Shown: positions 28,371 through 39,210, counted from the stretch's first letter. The stretch: 64,000 nt of DNA from Prorocentrum cordatum (GCA_963575745.1 CAUYUJ010006524.1:296001-360000); one strand, 5' to 3'. The notes: generated by a model not told the origin, from the letters alone. A program made the numbers and translations.

Positions 28371-28700
28371 CGTCGAGCGGCGCTCGAGTTGCAACGCTCC
28401 CGCGGAGATTCCCAAGTCGCGGTCGCTCATTGTCCTCCGTTCCTTGCCCCCGGCGGCTGGGCCACGGGTTCGAGGCTGCGGCGCGGGGGCGCGTCTTCGG
28501 CTGCCACGGGGCCCCCGATCGCTTGTCTCATTACCTTCCGTCCTGCACCGTTCTCCCCCCGCGGGCCCCCAGGGCTCCGAGGGCCCCTCTGCCGTCTCAC
28601 AGCTTGTATCTCCCAGGCTGTCGCGGGCATGGAATTCTGTGGTAGCGTGCAGGTCTCTTCCCGCAGTAGCAGCAGTATTAGTAGCATTAGTTAGTCCACC
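28371..28700 (+). pseudogene. LINE 2 C-terminal Cys/His segment
   Basis: One frame reads RVFGCHGAPDRLSHYLPSCT, matching the pattern CxFxCxxxDxLxHYLxCxxL found near the C-terminus of dinoflagellate LINE ORF2 proteins. Ends near 28643. Confidence 0.5.
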
Positions 28701-28734
28701 TGTCTTTTGACGAACTTCTCCGCGCACGCTCCGC

Positions 28735-28905
28735 CTCCTCCTCCTCCTCCTCCTCCTCCTCCTCCTCCTCCTCCTCCGCCTCCGCCTCCGCCTCCGCCTC
28801 CTCCCCATCCTCCTCCTCTTCCTCCTCCTCCTCCTCCTCCTTTTCTTCATCGTCCTCCTCCTCCTCCTCTTCCTCCTCCTCCTCCTTCTCCTCCTCCTCC
28901 TGGCA
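28735..28905 (+). repeat. (TCC)n microsatellite
   Basis: CTC/TCC/CGC run, about 170 bp. Confidence 0.95.
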
Positions 28906-28909
28906 CCTG

Positions 28910-29350
28910 TGCCACTGGGTCCCCTTCCCAGGAAAACAGGCGGGTTACAGCCCGTTCGTCACCCCAGTTTGCCCCTTGGGGGCTTGGGGGGGAGAAAATT
29001 GCTCCATCGTCGCCACGTCTGCGGCACCCTTGCGGACCCCGCCTGGACTCGGGCGGCGTCGCGGGCCACCTGCGCGGAGCCCATCGGGGCATCTCGCGCC
29101 CATCCCTCCCACGACCAGGGTGCCCCGCACATGCGTGCGTGGCGGTGCAGCGTCGCCCGAGGGGAGTGGCGCTCCTCGGGTGGCTTGGGGCGGCACAGTG
29201 GTGTCGTTATCTCAGCCCTGGGGCGGACGCAGCTCGGAAATGTGCGGTCGGTGGCGAGCGAGCCGGTCCTGTGAGCTGGAGTGGGTCTAGTAGTTTTGCT
29301 GCTGTGGTGGGCTGAAGACCCCCGTGACGGCACAGTGGCTTGTGGCTGCA
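28910..29350. other. No gene recognised
   Basis: GC-rich with several open frames but no motif, splice context or repeat match that I can support. Confidence 0.4.
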
Positions 29351-29375
29351 GGCGATTCTCTTCTTCTCTCCCCTC

Positions 29376-29453
29376 CTCCTCCTCCTCCTCCTCCTCCTCC
29401 TCCTCCTCCTCCTCCTCCTCCTCCTCCTCCTCCTCCTCCTCCTCCTCCTCCTC
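29376..29453 (+). repeat. (CTC)n microsatellite
   Basis: Uninterrupted CTC run; a shorter one follows at 29682-29710. Confidence 0.95.
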
Positions 29454-29764
29454 ATGGGCTCGTTTTGTGGAGGCCGCCTGTGGCGACCGCGCCTGTGGGT
29501 GGCATGGGGCGGCAACCAATTTGGGGTCGTTTCGTGGAGAGCTCGCGCGCAGTCTGTCGTCGCGCCACGTGCCGCCTGCGTGCGCTCCTCTGTTTCCTTT
29601 TGTGCAGGCTGTGTCAATGTGCGCGTAAGTCTTTTTGTTATTGCCTGCCACAATGCAGTGGCTGTATTCCCGTAGCCCCGTAATCCTCCTCCTCCTCCTC
29701 CTCCTCCGCCTCCTCTTCCTCCCCCCCCTTCCGTTCCCCCTCCCTATCCTCCTCCGCCTCGCCC

Positions 29765-29832
29765 AGCGGCAGTCGGCGGAAGTAAAACGAGGCCGCCTCC
29801 GCCGGCAGAAGAAGTTGCCTTCCAAGAGATGA
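29765..29832 (+). repeat. GCGGAAGTAAA repeat, shared with 11.69 kb
   Basis: GTCGGCGGAAGTAAAACGAG then GCCGCCTCCGCCGGC matches 11681-11725. Confidence 0.6.
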
Positions 29833-29874
29833 CAAGTGTGTGGGGTTCAAGGTTTTTGAGTACCGCCACGTAAG

Positions 29875-30015
29875 AGTGACCCTTCGCTGGAGTGACCTTT
29901 GTCGCTGGCCCACGGGGGGGCCCCAGATGGCCGAGCGCGATGCGATCGCAGCGGCTTGCGCGTTCTGGTTCGGCCTCCCCGCACCCTGCGGGAAGTCGCG
30001 CACCAAACGTCATTC
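29875..30015 (+). mobile_element. T9 element, near-complete copy
   Basis: GTAAGAGTGACCCTTCGCTG and about 120 further bases align with the intron at 813. Preceded by CGCCAC, as is the truncated copy at 2920. Upstream exon not convincing. Confidence 0.6.
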
Positions 30016-30022
30016 TTCCGGA

Positions 30023-30165
30023 GCCTGGAGACGGGGGTCAGTGCAAGCGGGGGTCGGCCACAGCGCCGGATCTTGCAGGATCCTGCAAGGCCAGGGCTGC
30101 ACTGGCCCGGGCCAGCGCGCAGGGTCCTGCAGGGCCAGGGTTGCACCGACCCGCCAATGCGTCCC
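30023..30165 (+). repeat. TTGCAGGATCCTGCA repeat
   Basis: Same family as 13155-13330, beginning GAGACGGGGGTCAGTGC. Confidence 0.6.
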
Positions 30166-30231
30166 CGAATTCTTGCCCAGATTTATGTTGTTCCCATCGT
30201 ACTTAAGGAGCACACCTCACAAACAATTCCG

Positions 30232-30351
30232 AACACCCAGAAAAATATCGAAACCGTGTCTGTCCGACACGCAGGCAAACTGTCGAACGAGTATCGCCTC
30301 CCAAAGCCCGACACCGCAAACTTTCCAGTTTCGGTACTTCCCTGGTGCTCG
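30232..30351. mobile_element. T5 element, inverted relative to 12.55 kb
   Basis: ACACCCAGAAAAATATCG at left and CCTGGTGCTCGATTTTTTCC at right; interior GAGTATCGCCTCCCAAAGCC matches the other copy on the opposite strand. Confidence 0.5.
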
Positions 30352-30574
30352 ATTTTTTCCTGGCCATCAAGGCTACATTCGGTTGGAATACCATGAGCCC
30401 AGGGTCACTCCTGCTTGCATCCCGCTAGGGCCAGGCGGGCCGCCGGGGGCAGGGCGCGACCGGCAGCGGCGGCGCGGCTGGCGCCCCCAGAGGGCAAGTG
30501 TCCCGCGGACAGGCTTCGCCATGATGGAACGGGCCTTCGGATGCAACTCCTGGGAGGTCAAATTTTGATAGCAC

Positions 30575-30690
30575 CCTGATCCGACATCCGGCTGAATCCG
30601 GTTAGATCCCGTTTAATCCGGCTTAATCCCGATTTATCCAGCTCAATCCCGTTCCATCCGGCTCAATCCGGATTGTTTCGCGGCCGAATC
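30575..30690 (+). repeat. Degenerate 10-12 bp minisatellite
   Basis: Repeated ATCCGGCTTAATCCC / ATCCGGTTAGATCCCG variants; about ten units. Confidence 0.7.
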
Positions 30691-31057
30691 CAGCGTGACA
30701 GCCCCCCCCATTAGGGCTCTGTCCTCCTGAATCCTTCTGACGAAGACCTTTCAGTATCTGCCTCCCAGGGGTCCTGAGGGAAAGGGGCCCAGAGGTTGTA
30801 CGCCGTTTGCGGGCGATCGAGGCCCTCCACAGGCCCCAGGACTGTCAGAGGACGGCTCAGGACGAACAAGTGAGCGACGCAAAAGACAAAAAAAAAAACG
30901 GGGCCGCCTGCGCCGATCATGGCACGTAAGCTGCCCGCGTAAGGTCGCGCGCAGGCGCCCTCGTCCCCAACACAGCCTGCCGCGCAAGCGACCCGCGCAG
31001 GCCGCCGCGTGAGGTCGCTGCGCCATCTGGCGCAAGACCCGTTGCTGATCGTCGCTC

Positions 31058-31060
<3 letters not shown>

Positions 31061-31139
<79 letters not shown>

Positions 31140-31182
31140 TGTGTGTGTGTTTTTTTTTGCGTGTGTGTGTGTGTTTTGTGTT
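31061..31182 (+). repeat. (CA)n followed by (GT)n
   Basis: CA run at 31061-31137 followed by GT runs; can fold on itself. The long minus frame across it encodes Cys-Val repeats and is not called. Confidence 0.9.
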
Positions 31183-31437
31183 GTTTGTGCTCCTTGGGGG
31201 TAGGCCCTCAGGCCCAGGGCCCGTTTCCCCACGACTGCAAAGGGCGGTGAGCTCTGCAGCTGCAGAGAGGGCCTCTCTCCCTCTACAACGGTGCAGCAAG
31301 CAGCGGGTTCAAGCAGCCTGTAGGGAGCCCAGCGCACCCTCGGGGCCCGCTTCCCTCGGGGCCCGCCTCCCCCCGTGCCGGAGGCCGCGGACCCGCTGCC
31401 TCGGCTGCTGCAGGGACTGCAGGGGCAGCGCCCAGGG

Positions 31438-31603
31438 CCGAGTCGGGCATGTCCCTCTACGGGAGGGGTATTCCAGAAGAGTCAGAAAGATAGTGCGGTG
31501 ACGATTTCCCGACTATTTCTGACTATGTTTGATCGTCACGTTGCTGTTCTTTTCTATATTTTTTCTTGCGAGGTCAGCCTGGAGGAGGACATGCCCGACC
31601 TGA
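31438..31603. mobile_element. T1 MITE
   Basis: GAGTCGGGCATGTCCCTCTA and GGAGGACATGCCCGACCTGA are inverted. Flanks CGCCCAGG / ACCCAAGG are compatible with a worn 8-bp duplication. Confidence 0.7.
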
Positions 31604-31632
31604 ACCCAAGGGGGGTGGGGGCTCAGGGGGGT

Positions 31633-31775
31633 CGAGGTTCGAGGTTCGACGCTTTCGGGCGTGTTCGTTGGATGTCGGCGGTTTTCCAGCCTGGGGGTGC
31701 TCTCCAGCAGCTGCGCCTCGCCGAGAGCGCTCCAGGGGTGCTCGGATCGTCCCGAACGTCCGCCGAAAAGCCGAG
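31633..31775 (+). repeat. Dispersed repeat shared with 3.75 and 43.8 kb
   Basis: GCTTTCGGGCGTGTTCGTTG then GATGTCGGC, GAGAGCGCTCCAGGGGTGCT, CGGATCGTCCCGAACG, same order as 43760-43895. Confidence 0.6.
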
Positions 31776-31779
31776 CTAG

Positions 31780-32180
31780 CAAAGCCAAGGGGTCACGTTC
31801 GGGGGAATAGGTGACAATTTTTGTTGTCTTGCATGTTTTGCCGATCGGCGCGGGCCCTCGCACCCCCCCCTCCCTGGAGTGGATCCTGGTTGTTTTTGGC
31901 GCCTGTTTCGAGCAGGTGGAGTCCCTCCCCCACAGGACGCACTGCCGCAAACAGTCGCGCCAAGCAGAGGTCTGGAGCCAGACCCCCCCCCCCTCCTTCC
32001 CCGCCCCCCGCTTCCGCCCAATGTCGAAGCGCCGAAGAAAAAGACGTTCACTGGACTCCGGGGGGAGCGCATCTGCCAATCGCCCACGGAGCGCCGACGG
32101 GTCCCAATGGGCTCACCCCGCCCCGTGAGCTTGCGGCTTCGCCAGCTGGGACCCATCCCCAATCTGTCTGCAGTGTATCG
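31780..32180. other. No gene recognised
   Basis: C-rich stretches at 31862-31872 and 31981-31992; a short basic frame (MSKRRRKRRSLDSGGSASAN) at 32022-32128 lacks support. Confidence 0.35.
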
Positions 32181-32188
32181 CCGACTCC

Positions 32189-32390
32189 TGAGGAGGAGGA
32201 GGAGGAGGAGGAGGAGGAGGAGGAGGAGGAGGAGGAGCATGAGGAGGAGGAGGAGGAGGAGGATGAGGAGGAGAGGAGGAAGAGGAGGAGGAGGAGGAGG
32301 AGGAGGACGAGGAGGACGACGCTGAGGACGAGGAGGACGAGGAGGACGACGCTGAGAAGAAGGGGGAAGAGGAGAAGAAGGAAGCAGGTC
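32189..32390 (+). repeat. (GGA)n/(GAC)n microsatellite
   Basis: Purine-rich run, GGA changing to GGACGA. Confidence 0.9.
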
Positions 32391-32416
32391 GATGCTTCAC
32401 CTTCCGTAGACGCGCT

Positions 32417-32661
32417 AACGGCGATGCAGGCAACGGCGATGTAGGCTTCGGCATCGTAGGTGGGATTGGTTCGTGGCCAGACCAATTGTAGGACATCGTT
32501 GTTCGCGCTTTCCTACAATTCGCTGCGCTGCTTTCGTTCGATACATTCGCAAATTTGAACTGTAGGAAAGTGTGCTTCGTGCTTTCCTAAATTTTTTTCT
32601 GCGCGAGCTCGATGTCACAAAAACCAGATTCCCAACATCGCCGTTAACCAACATCGCCGTT
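32417..32661. mobile_element. T6 element, inverted ends made of a doubled 14-mer
   Basis: AACGGCGATGCAGGC and AACGGCGATGTAGG at left; CCAACATCGCCGTTAACCAA and CATCGCCGTT at right. Inside, CTTTCCTACAATTCG and AACTGTAGGAAAG form a second inverted pair. Confidence 0.65.
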
Positions 32662-32714
32662 TGCGCGGCCTTGGACCCTGAGCCGGTTCGCGCCTACGTA
32701 CTGCTCCCCCTTAG

Positions 32715-33156
32715 GACTGCGGGCCAAGCTGCTGAGCGCTTTCGGCGGCCTGGGAAAGGCGTATCAGTTGTTTGCCCACGCCGAGGGCGTCCTGACGCGC
32801 CCGTCGTTCGAGCGCCTCTGCGAGGTAGTTGGGTTTGGCCGCGAGGCGGCTGGGGCCATGTTCCCGTTTATCGTGGCGCTGCGCTCGGGTAGCGCCGGGC
32901 GCGAGGTTGCGGGGGAGCCGCACATCAGCAGTGTGGACTTCGTGAGGGCCCTCCGCTGGAGCAGGCCCGTGGCCGAGCTCTCCTCGCTGCGCCAGCGCCT
33001 CAAGGTCCGCTTCGGCGGCCTCCGCGAGGCGTTTGCTGAGGGCACTGGTGGGGAGAAGGAGATGACCTGGCCGCAGTTCCGCGCGCTGGTGGAGAGGACG
33101 TGCGTGGATCCCACTTCGGCGCAGAGCCTCTTCTGGCAGATACTCCGGCACGGCAG
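32715..33156 (+). CDS. Exon with degenerate EF-hand-like repeats
   Basis: Bounded by CTCCCCCTTAG at 32714 and a GT donor at 33157 (CGGCAG|GTGCTAC). The frame reads LRAKLLSAFGGLGKAYQLFA, then PSFERLCEVVGFGREAAGAM, ISSVDFVRAL, LRQRLKVRFGGLREAFAEGT and MTWPQFRALVERTCVDPT. Two helix-loop-helix units with x-x-F-x-x-L/F spacing resemble EF hands, but the loops lack the Asp/Glu ligands needed for calcium. Long, non-repetitive and well bounded. An EF-hand-like structural protein is inferred. Confidence 0.75.
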
Positions 33157-33250
33157 GTGCTACAATGGCAAACACTTGCGCTAACATAATACAATTTGGG
33201 AGATCCGCGCGGACATCTTGGGCTGGCGCTGGACCCCACGCCCTCTTCCC
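33157..33250 (+). mobile_element. Start of the next intron: left part of a T3 hairpin
   Basis: GTGCTACAATGG, then ACATAATACAATTTGGGAGA and TCCGCGCGGACATCTTGGGC, a T3 left arm. The right arm is absent or distant. The next credible exon of this gene is about 9.5 kb away. Confidence 0.5.
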
Positions 33251-34240
33251 TGGGCGGTCAGAGAACTGCTTTGATTTGCACACCCGTTTGGCGCGGTACG
33301 TATCTGCAGGCAGGGGAAACTTATTTACTTGAACAGACGGCCCAGCGTAGTTAGCTTGTCAGCTAAACCGCTGTAAGCCATTGTCTGCGGGCCACGACCA
33401 AGATTAAACGAGCTTAAACGTGCTAGCTTACGTTCAGCTGATTTGTGTATCCGAGCACATGCTAACGCAAATTAAACTAGTTTCTCAACCATGCACAACA
33501 AACAAGCATATAGCATTACCATAATGTACCATACGTTCGAATAGTTCGGCACCCTTCAGTATAACGCAACATAGTGCAGGATCGCCCAAATTGTCCTCAT
33601 CCAGTTTTAACACGCGTATAGTATGGTATGCGCGGATGTCGATTTGTATTGTATAAGTTACGTTTCTTTTGGGTTCTGAGTATCGTGCTCGCAACCTCCA
33701 CATTGCATCGTATCTACATAATTCTACTATTAGGCCACACACTGTACATTCATTATGCCTTGTCTGCTGTCAGGTTGGTGCACGAAGAGTGTGTCACTAT
33801 CACGCTTCGGTACATTTAGTATGAAAGCGCGTTGACAGTGTATCTTTCATACTGTTCACAACTTTGACGTTGTATCGTTCCTCTTCTCTGCTATGAACGT
33901 ATAGGCGCACGTTCACGTAGCAGTGCCGATCCGATTTTGATGGTACTTCACATAGGTTGTTCTATTGTAAAACAGGGAAAATGAGTTGCACGCGCGGCGT
34001 TATTTATGATGGTGACAAACGTAATCAGGTAATGTTTGTGGGGCAGCGGTTTGAGTTTCTTCGGGCGGATCACAATTGCGGAGGAAAGGATGAAGGAACG
34101 GGGGGAGGAAAGCATGGGGGAACGAGAGTTATAGACGATGACGCTTTCAATCTAAAAATGAAGGTATTTGGGGGCGAGCTGCAGCTCGGCCCATCGCCAT
34201 ATCCCCGCATGGTGCGCGCAACCGTCGGGTCGACTTGAAG
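33251..34240. other. Comparatively AT-rich stretch without genes
   Basis: About 1 kb of lower GC with TTAAACGAGCTTAAACGTGC-like short repeats near 33400. No coding frame or element ends seen. Confidence 0.5.
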
Positions 34241-34329
34241 CTAAGCGCATGTCGCAGCCTGCAGCTCGCGCCACCGAGAATCACACTCGATCTCTGCAGT
34301 GGTATGAACTGTGGTTCACGGCCGCGCCC

Positions 34330-34545
34330 GCGCGATCGTCGGCCCCCGTTGCCCATGCGCGCGGTGATCGACCATCTGACATCGGGCGAGCTGGCCCGCT
34401 ACTTTCTTTACCATCGCGAAGGAGCCCGGCGGCAACGAGAGGCAACGAGAGGACGGGAACGCGGGAATGGGGAAAACAGGACGGTCGCGCCGCCGCTCCT
34501 GGAGCGGCTCTGGGGCGAGCCTGTTAACTCTCAGTCAGGGGCCCC
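34330..34545 (+). CDS. Candidate coding fragment
   Basis: Reads MRAVIDHLTSGELARYFLYH and on through an Arg-rich part to APPLLERLWGEPV. Protein-like, but boundaries and family unknown; may be retroelement-derived. Confidence 0.3.
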
Positions 34546-34614
34546 CGGCCGCTCCTGCTGGCGAGAGCGCAGGGTCGTCCGCCATTCGGCCTCGCGGCCG
34601 CCAGCGCGTTCCGC

Positions 34615-34615
34615 C

Positions 34616-34676
<61 letters not shown>

Positions 34677-34720
34677 TGGCGGCCCGCGGCTGCAGCATGG
34701 CGGCCCGCGGCTGCAGCGCT
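34615..34720 (+). repeat. (CAG)n and a doubled 21-mer
   Basis: CAG repeats at 34617-34677, then ATGGCGGCCCGCGGCTGCAG twice in tandem. Confidence 0.9.
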
Positions 34721-35016
34721 AGGGCCCAGCCGCCGCGCGGCCAGCTTGCGAGCCGCACCTCAAGCACGCAACCAACGCGGGGCCCTGCGCGGCCACATGC
34801 GGCTGCCACGCGACTCGCCGCGGCCGCCGCCCATGGGGCGCGCGGGGGGCGCGACGCCTGCTGGCTGCCCAGGCCGCGACCTTGCCAGCGGCGCCACAGC
34901 GGCGGCGACCGCCGCCGCATCCCCCACCCGCGCCACTCGCATGCGGCGGTGCCCCAACGCCGCACAGCGTAGCCGCGCCCGGGGCAGCCTGGGCCCGCGC
35001 TGCCGTGGTTTGCCAT

Positions 35017-35480
35017 CAGGGCGGCCAACTCCACGGCGGCCGCCGGGCGTTGGACCGCCTCGAGCGCCTCCAGCTGCAGCGTGCGCTGCTGGAGAAAAGC
35101 CGTCGGCGGGAGTTGGGTTTTCGCGCCAGCGCCAGCCTGCGTGTTCGCCGCATCGTTCCTGGCCCAGTCATCCTCCGAGATGCCCCGTTCGGCAGCCTCC
35201 GCAAGGGTCACGTGGGCCTTCGCCCGGCGTGCCCGCAACTGCCCAGAGCGGCAGCGCGTTGCGATCGCCTCCCACAGATAGGCACGTTGCCAATTCATCG
35301 GGTTCGCACCGCCGCGCAACGCGGCCACCCCGCGCGCGGCGAATCGCGAGTCTGCGGCGACCTCCAGAAGCGCCCAGGCTGGGCTGCGCGCGCGCGTGGC
35401 GGCCCACAGCTCCGCTCGCTGCGCCGCCTGGCGGCCATCCACGGGGCCGTGGCTGCCGAGTTGTCTGTTCGTGCTCCCAC
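35017..35480 (-). pseudogene. Orphan retroelement RNase H domain
   Basis: Minus-strand frame: RQAAQRAELWAATRA (catalytic Glu), LLEVAADSRFAARGVAALRG (Asp), WQRAYLWEAIATRC, RRAKAHVTLAEAAERGISED (His region) and ARNDAANTQA, where the last catalytic Asp is Asn. Spacing is that of LINE-type RNase H. No RT next to it, so a fragment of a third element. Confidence 0.7.
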
Positions 35481-35559
35481 TCTTACGACGTCGCCCAGGC
35501 GCGATCCTGGACTGCGGCCGCCACGAGGTCGGGAACGGCAAGGAGGACGGCGACTGGGC

Positions 35560-35720
35560 CCGCGTGGGCTGTCTTGGGCGCCTCGTGGGCGGTCCGGGGG
35601 CCCTCTTAGGCAGTCTTGGGGCCCTCTTGGGGGCCTCTTCCGTCGTCTCGGGGGTCTCTTGGCGGCCCCCTGGGCAATTTCTTGGGGCGCGGGGAGCTTG
35701 GGCGGGCGAGGGGTCCCAAA
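35560..35720 (+). repeat. GGGCCNTCTTGG-rich repeat, block 1
   Basis: CCCTCTTGGGGGCCTCTTCC and variants every 15-25 bases. Blocks 2 and 3 at 36180-36460 and 37650-38230. Confidence 0.6.
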
Positions 35721-36179
35721 ATATTTAAACCAGATCATGGACATTCATGATTTTTTCCTTCCCGAAGCCCTCTGGGGCAGGCTGTCGGGGCCCCTTTGGG
35801 ATGTATATCGGGCGCCTGGTCCATCGTGGGAGTCGCTGCGAGGGTTCTGGGGCGCCCGCGGGATCTTGAAGAACGCGGGCGGCTGGTTGGGGAGGCCAGG
35901 GGGGCCGGCGCCCGAAAGGCGCCGCGGGGCGGGGGGGGGCCTCTGAAAAATTGGTTCAGGGATTTTCGGGGGGGGGGGGGGGGGGGCCCTGTGCAGGATG
36001 TGCAAGTGTCCAGCTTCCCGCGACAAGCCCCGCCACCGCGCTAGTGCAACAGCGCGTCGAAAGCGTCGATGACGGGGATTGCACAATTTTGACGAGCATT
36101 TTGCATCGAGGCGAGTCGCGTCTCCGATCTCTCCATCGCCCGCGCGGCAGGGGGGAGATGGAGAGAATGGAGGTGAGGA

Positions 36180-36460
36180 GGCGAAGGTTTCTTGGGGCCT
36201 TCTTGGGGCCTCCTGGGAGCTCCCTGAAAACTTGTCGGTGGCCTCTTGGTGGCCTTTTGGGGGCCTCCTGGGCCGTCCCAGTGGGCTCGTGGCCCGTCTG
36301 GCGCCTATGAGGGCCGCGTTGGGGACCTCTGTAGGCCGCGCTGGTGCCCCCCCTCTTGGAGCGCTCCACGTCCGTCTCGGGGCCGTGGGCGATATCTGGA
36401 CCCTGTTGGGCCGACTTCGGGCCCTCTTGGGGGTTTCTTGGGCCTTCTTGGATGCATATT
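36180..36460 (+). repeat. GGGCCNTCTTGG-rich repeat, block 2
   Basis: Same low-complexity repeat; ends with CCTTCTTGGATGCATATTGC, a module that recurs at 35795 and 37672. Confidence 0.6.
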
Positions 36461-36539
36461 GCAATGCCTTCGGCCAGCGCCGCCGATGTGGGTCGCTCGG
36501 GGCGGCACCCAGACTGGGCGGCGACACTTTGCCGACAGA

Positions 36540-36584
36540 CACGCACGCACACGCTCGCAGACATTGCGCGCGCACACGCACACG

Positions 36585-36650
<66 letters not shown>

Positions 36651-36674
36651 AACACACGCACACACACACATACA

Positions 36675-36710
<36 letters not shown>

Positions 36711-36934
36711 CCCACGCACGCGCGCGCACACACACACACACACACTACACACACACACTACACACACAGACACATAGACACACGCACACACACACCACAC
36801 TCATACACGTGCGCCACCTTTGCAGGCACATACACACGCACACGCCGGCAGCACACACACACGCACACACACACACACACGCACGCACGCACGCACGCAC
36901 GCAGGCACGCACGCACATACACACGCCGCGCACA

Positions 36935-36967
<33 letters not shown>

Positions 36968-37067
36968 ACACACACACACACACACACACGCACACACACG
37001 CACGCACACGCACGCACGCACGCACGCACGCACACGCACGCACGCGCACGCACACACACACACACAC

Positions 37068-37109
<42 letters not shown>

Positions 37110-37112
37110 CAG
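36540..37112 (+). repeat. (CA)n and (ACGC)n microsatellite, 570 bp
   Basis: Very long CA, CACG and CGCA runs. Frames across it encode Thr-His or Cys-Val repeats and are not genes. Confidence 0.95.
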
Positions 37113-37640
37113 ACACGCATTTCACCGCCACCTTCGTCTTCCCCCCATTTGTTCTCCGTTTTCCGCTCTTGGCCCGTCCCACTTCTCCTTCCCTCTTTCT
37201 CCGATTCTTTTCTCGCGCACACAGACAAACATTCCCCCCCGCGCGCGCGCGCCCCCCCCCTTCCCTTCCGCCCCTGGCAGAGCCACCCCGGCACCCCCTC
37301 CCCCAGAGGCTGAATCTCAGTCTCGAGGCTGTAGCTGAGGCCCCTTCAAACTCACGCGCTACGGAACCCCTTTTCCCTTCCTCCACGCCATCGAAACCCG
37401 CGCCACCGGACCCCCCCCCTTTTCCCCCACCCCCCCGTGTCCACGGGCGGGAACCCTACCCCGGCAGAGCCGGCCCGGTCACCGGAACCACCACCACCCC
37501 TCTTCCCCCAATTCTTCTTGTCCACAGGCGGGACGGGGGACCGGACCCGCCCCCCCCCCGCGCCACCGGAACCTACGCCACCGTACCCACCCCCCCTCCC
37601 CTCCCACTATCCCGGCTGAGCCACCCCGGTCACCCCTTCC
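37113..37640. other. C-rich sequence, no gene recognised
   Basis: Runs of 6-11 C with CGGAACC and CACCGG motifs; low complexity. Confidence 0.5.
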
Positions 37641-37649
37641 CCTGTAAGT

Positions 37650-38230
37650 TCACACGCCGGAGTCTCTCTTGGGCCGTCTTGGATGTATATTGGAGGCCTC
37701 TTGTAGGCTTATTGGGCCATCTTGGGCGGGCGCCAACCCGAGCGCGCGAGAAACTCGCACTTCTTTAACTACCTGAGGATCATGAATGATCTTGGCCTCC
37801 TTGAGCTCTCCAGGAGGGCCTCTTGGAGCTCTCTTGGTCCGTCTTGGGGGCTTCTCGAAATGTCGCCGGGTTGTCTCGGGGGCCTGTTGAGTCGTCTTTG
37901 GCCATCTTGGCTGCCCTGAGAGCCACCCTTGGAAGCCATGGGGCTCCCGGGAAGGCTTCAGGACATATCGAGAGGTCCCCGAGACGGCCCAAGCGGTGTC
38001 CAAGAGGCCCTCCAGAAGAGCCCAGCGGGCCCCCTTGTGCCTTCTGGGGAGGCCTCCCGGAACTTCTTGGGCCGTCTCGGGGGCCTTTCGCTCTCGGCAG
38101 CCTCTTGGGCCGTCCTTGGGCTGTCTTGAGTGGCTCTTGAGTCATCCTGGGCCATGTTGGGCCGTCTTGGCGTCGCCTTCGCTGTCTTGGAAACCGCCTC
38201 GGGGGCCGTCTGTGCCACCTGGGGGGGCCG
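37650..38230 (+). repeat. GGGCCNTCTTGG-rich repeat, block 3
   Basis: Begins GGGCCGTCTTGGATGTATAT at 37669. Continues with the same repeat as blocks 1 and 2. Confidence 0.6.
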
Positions 38231-38339
38231 AAAAGACCGCCAGAAAGCAAGTTCAGAAGGGGGCGGCGTCTAAGGGGCGCGTGCGTCGGGGGGGATCGGC
38301 GCGATGCGCTGTGAAATATCTTCCCGGACAACAGACGAG

Positions 38340-39210
38340 CATTCTAACGCGCCCACTCCGTGCAGGCACGGTGGCGGATATGAAGATGCCAGCGCGCCCA
38401 TGCCGGACATTGACGGCGCGCTGGACATTGGCGGCCGAAATGGATCGGCCGTTGAAAACGCAGCGCGATGCTGAGACTTGCCATTGGTTCGGGTCGATGC
38501 GCGCGCCGGTGCGCGACAGGGCAGATGAGGAGCACGCGGAGGAGGAACTGGAGTCTCACGGGCTGATTGGCTACAACGCGCGGCACGTCACATCGAAGAA
38601 CGTTTGGAACACAAGCGGCCATACAAAGTCTTGCTGCGGAGCCCTAGGCGCGTCGAAGCACGAGGGACCGCGTCGGTCGGCCAGCGAAAGATGGAGCGAC
38701 GGCTCCGTCGGCGCTTGCGGGGATAATCGGAAAGTGGCAGCGCGCAATATTGAAGGGGCGGAGCAATTCAGAATCGGACTTCACCCTGCACTGAGCCCGG
38801 GCAGCGCGCGCCATCTTCTCGCCTTGCTGCTTCAGGCGGGCCCGCCTGTCTGCCAGCGGCCGCCGCCCTCCCCTTCGCTGGGGCCAGTTTTTCCTCGGCG
38901 GGGCGCGACTCGACTCGACTCGAACGCGCCCATGCCGATGAAGATCTGTCGGCACTTCCATGCCGATGAAGAACTGCGGGCTGCAGACGCCCCGCGATCC
39001 AACGGCGTTCGGCGCGTCGGGCGCAGGGAGGGAGGGGGGGGCGGGCGGGCGAAGGTCGCAGCGATGAGGGCGCCTCGCGCTGGCAACGGGGAGGTTGGGG
39101 GGCGGGCGCAAGAGGTGCGATGGGGGGCGAACGCGATGGCGGCAGCGGGGGTGGACCTGGCGAGGGCGACGGTGGCCGCTGGGATTGCTGGCTTCGGCGA
39201 GAGTTGATTC
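38340..39210 (+). other. Uncertain open region
   Basis: A + frame stays open and reads EMDRPLKTQRDAETCHWFGS and ESHGLIGYNARHVTSKNVWN, which is not repeat-like, but nothing else supports a gene. 38935-38985 holds a doubled ATGCCGATGAAGA motif. Confidence 0.3.

Larger units (their letters stand above)
23896..28700 (+). mobile_element. LINE-type retrotransposon 2, decayed and internally deleted
   Basis: Begins with a relict spliced leader, then ORF1-like coiled coil, a conserved middle region, the very end of an endonuclease, RT motifs with both catalytic Asp sites altered, an insertion at 27.18-27.35 kb, a solo T1 end, and a C-terminal Cys/His segment. Its proteins differ from LINE 1, so it is another lineage. 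Confidence 0.75.

Noticed and set aside
30711-31337. 208-codon minus frame
   Set aside because: Its centre is the CA repeat and its ends lack motif or splice support.
34467-35609. 380-codon + strand frame
   Set aside because: Antisense to the RNase H domain, which has family motifs; the + frame is Ala/Arg/Pro-rich only.
36246-37768. Long frames of Thr/His or Cys/Val
   Set aside because: Produced by CA/ACGC microsatellites; no non-repeat domain in frame.
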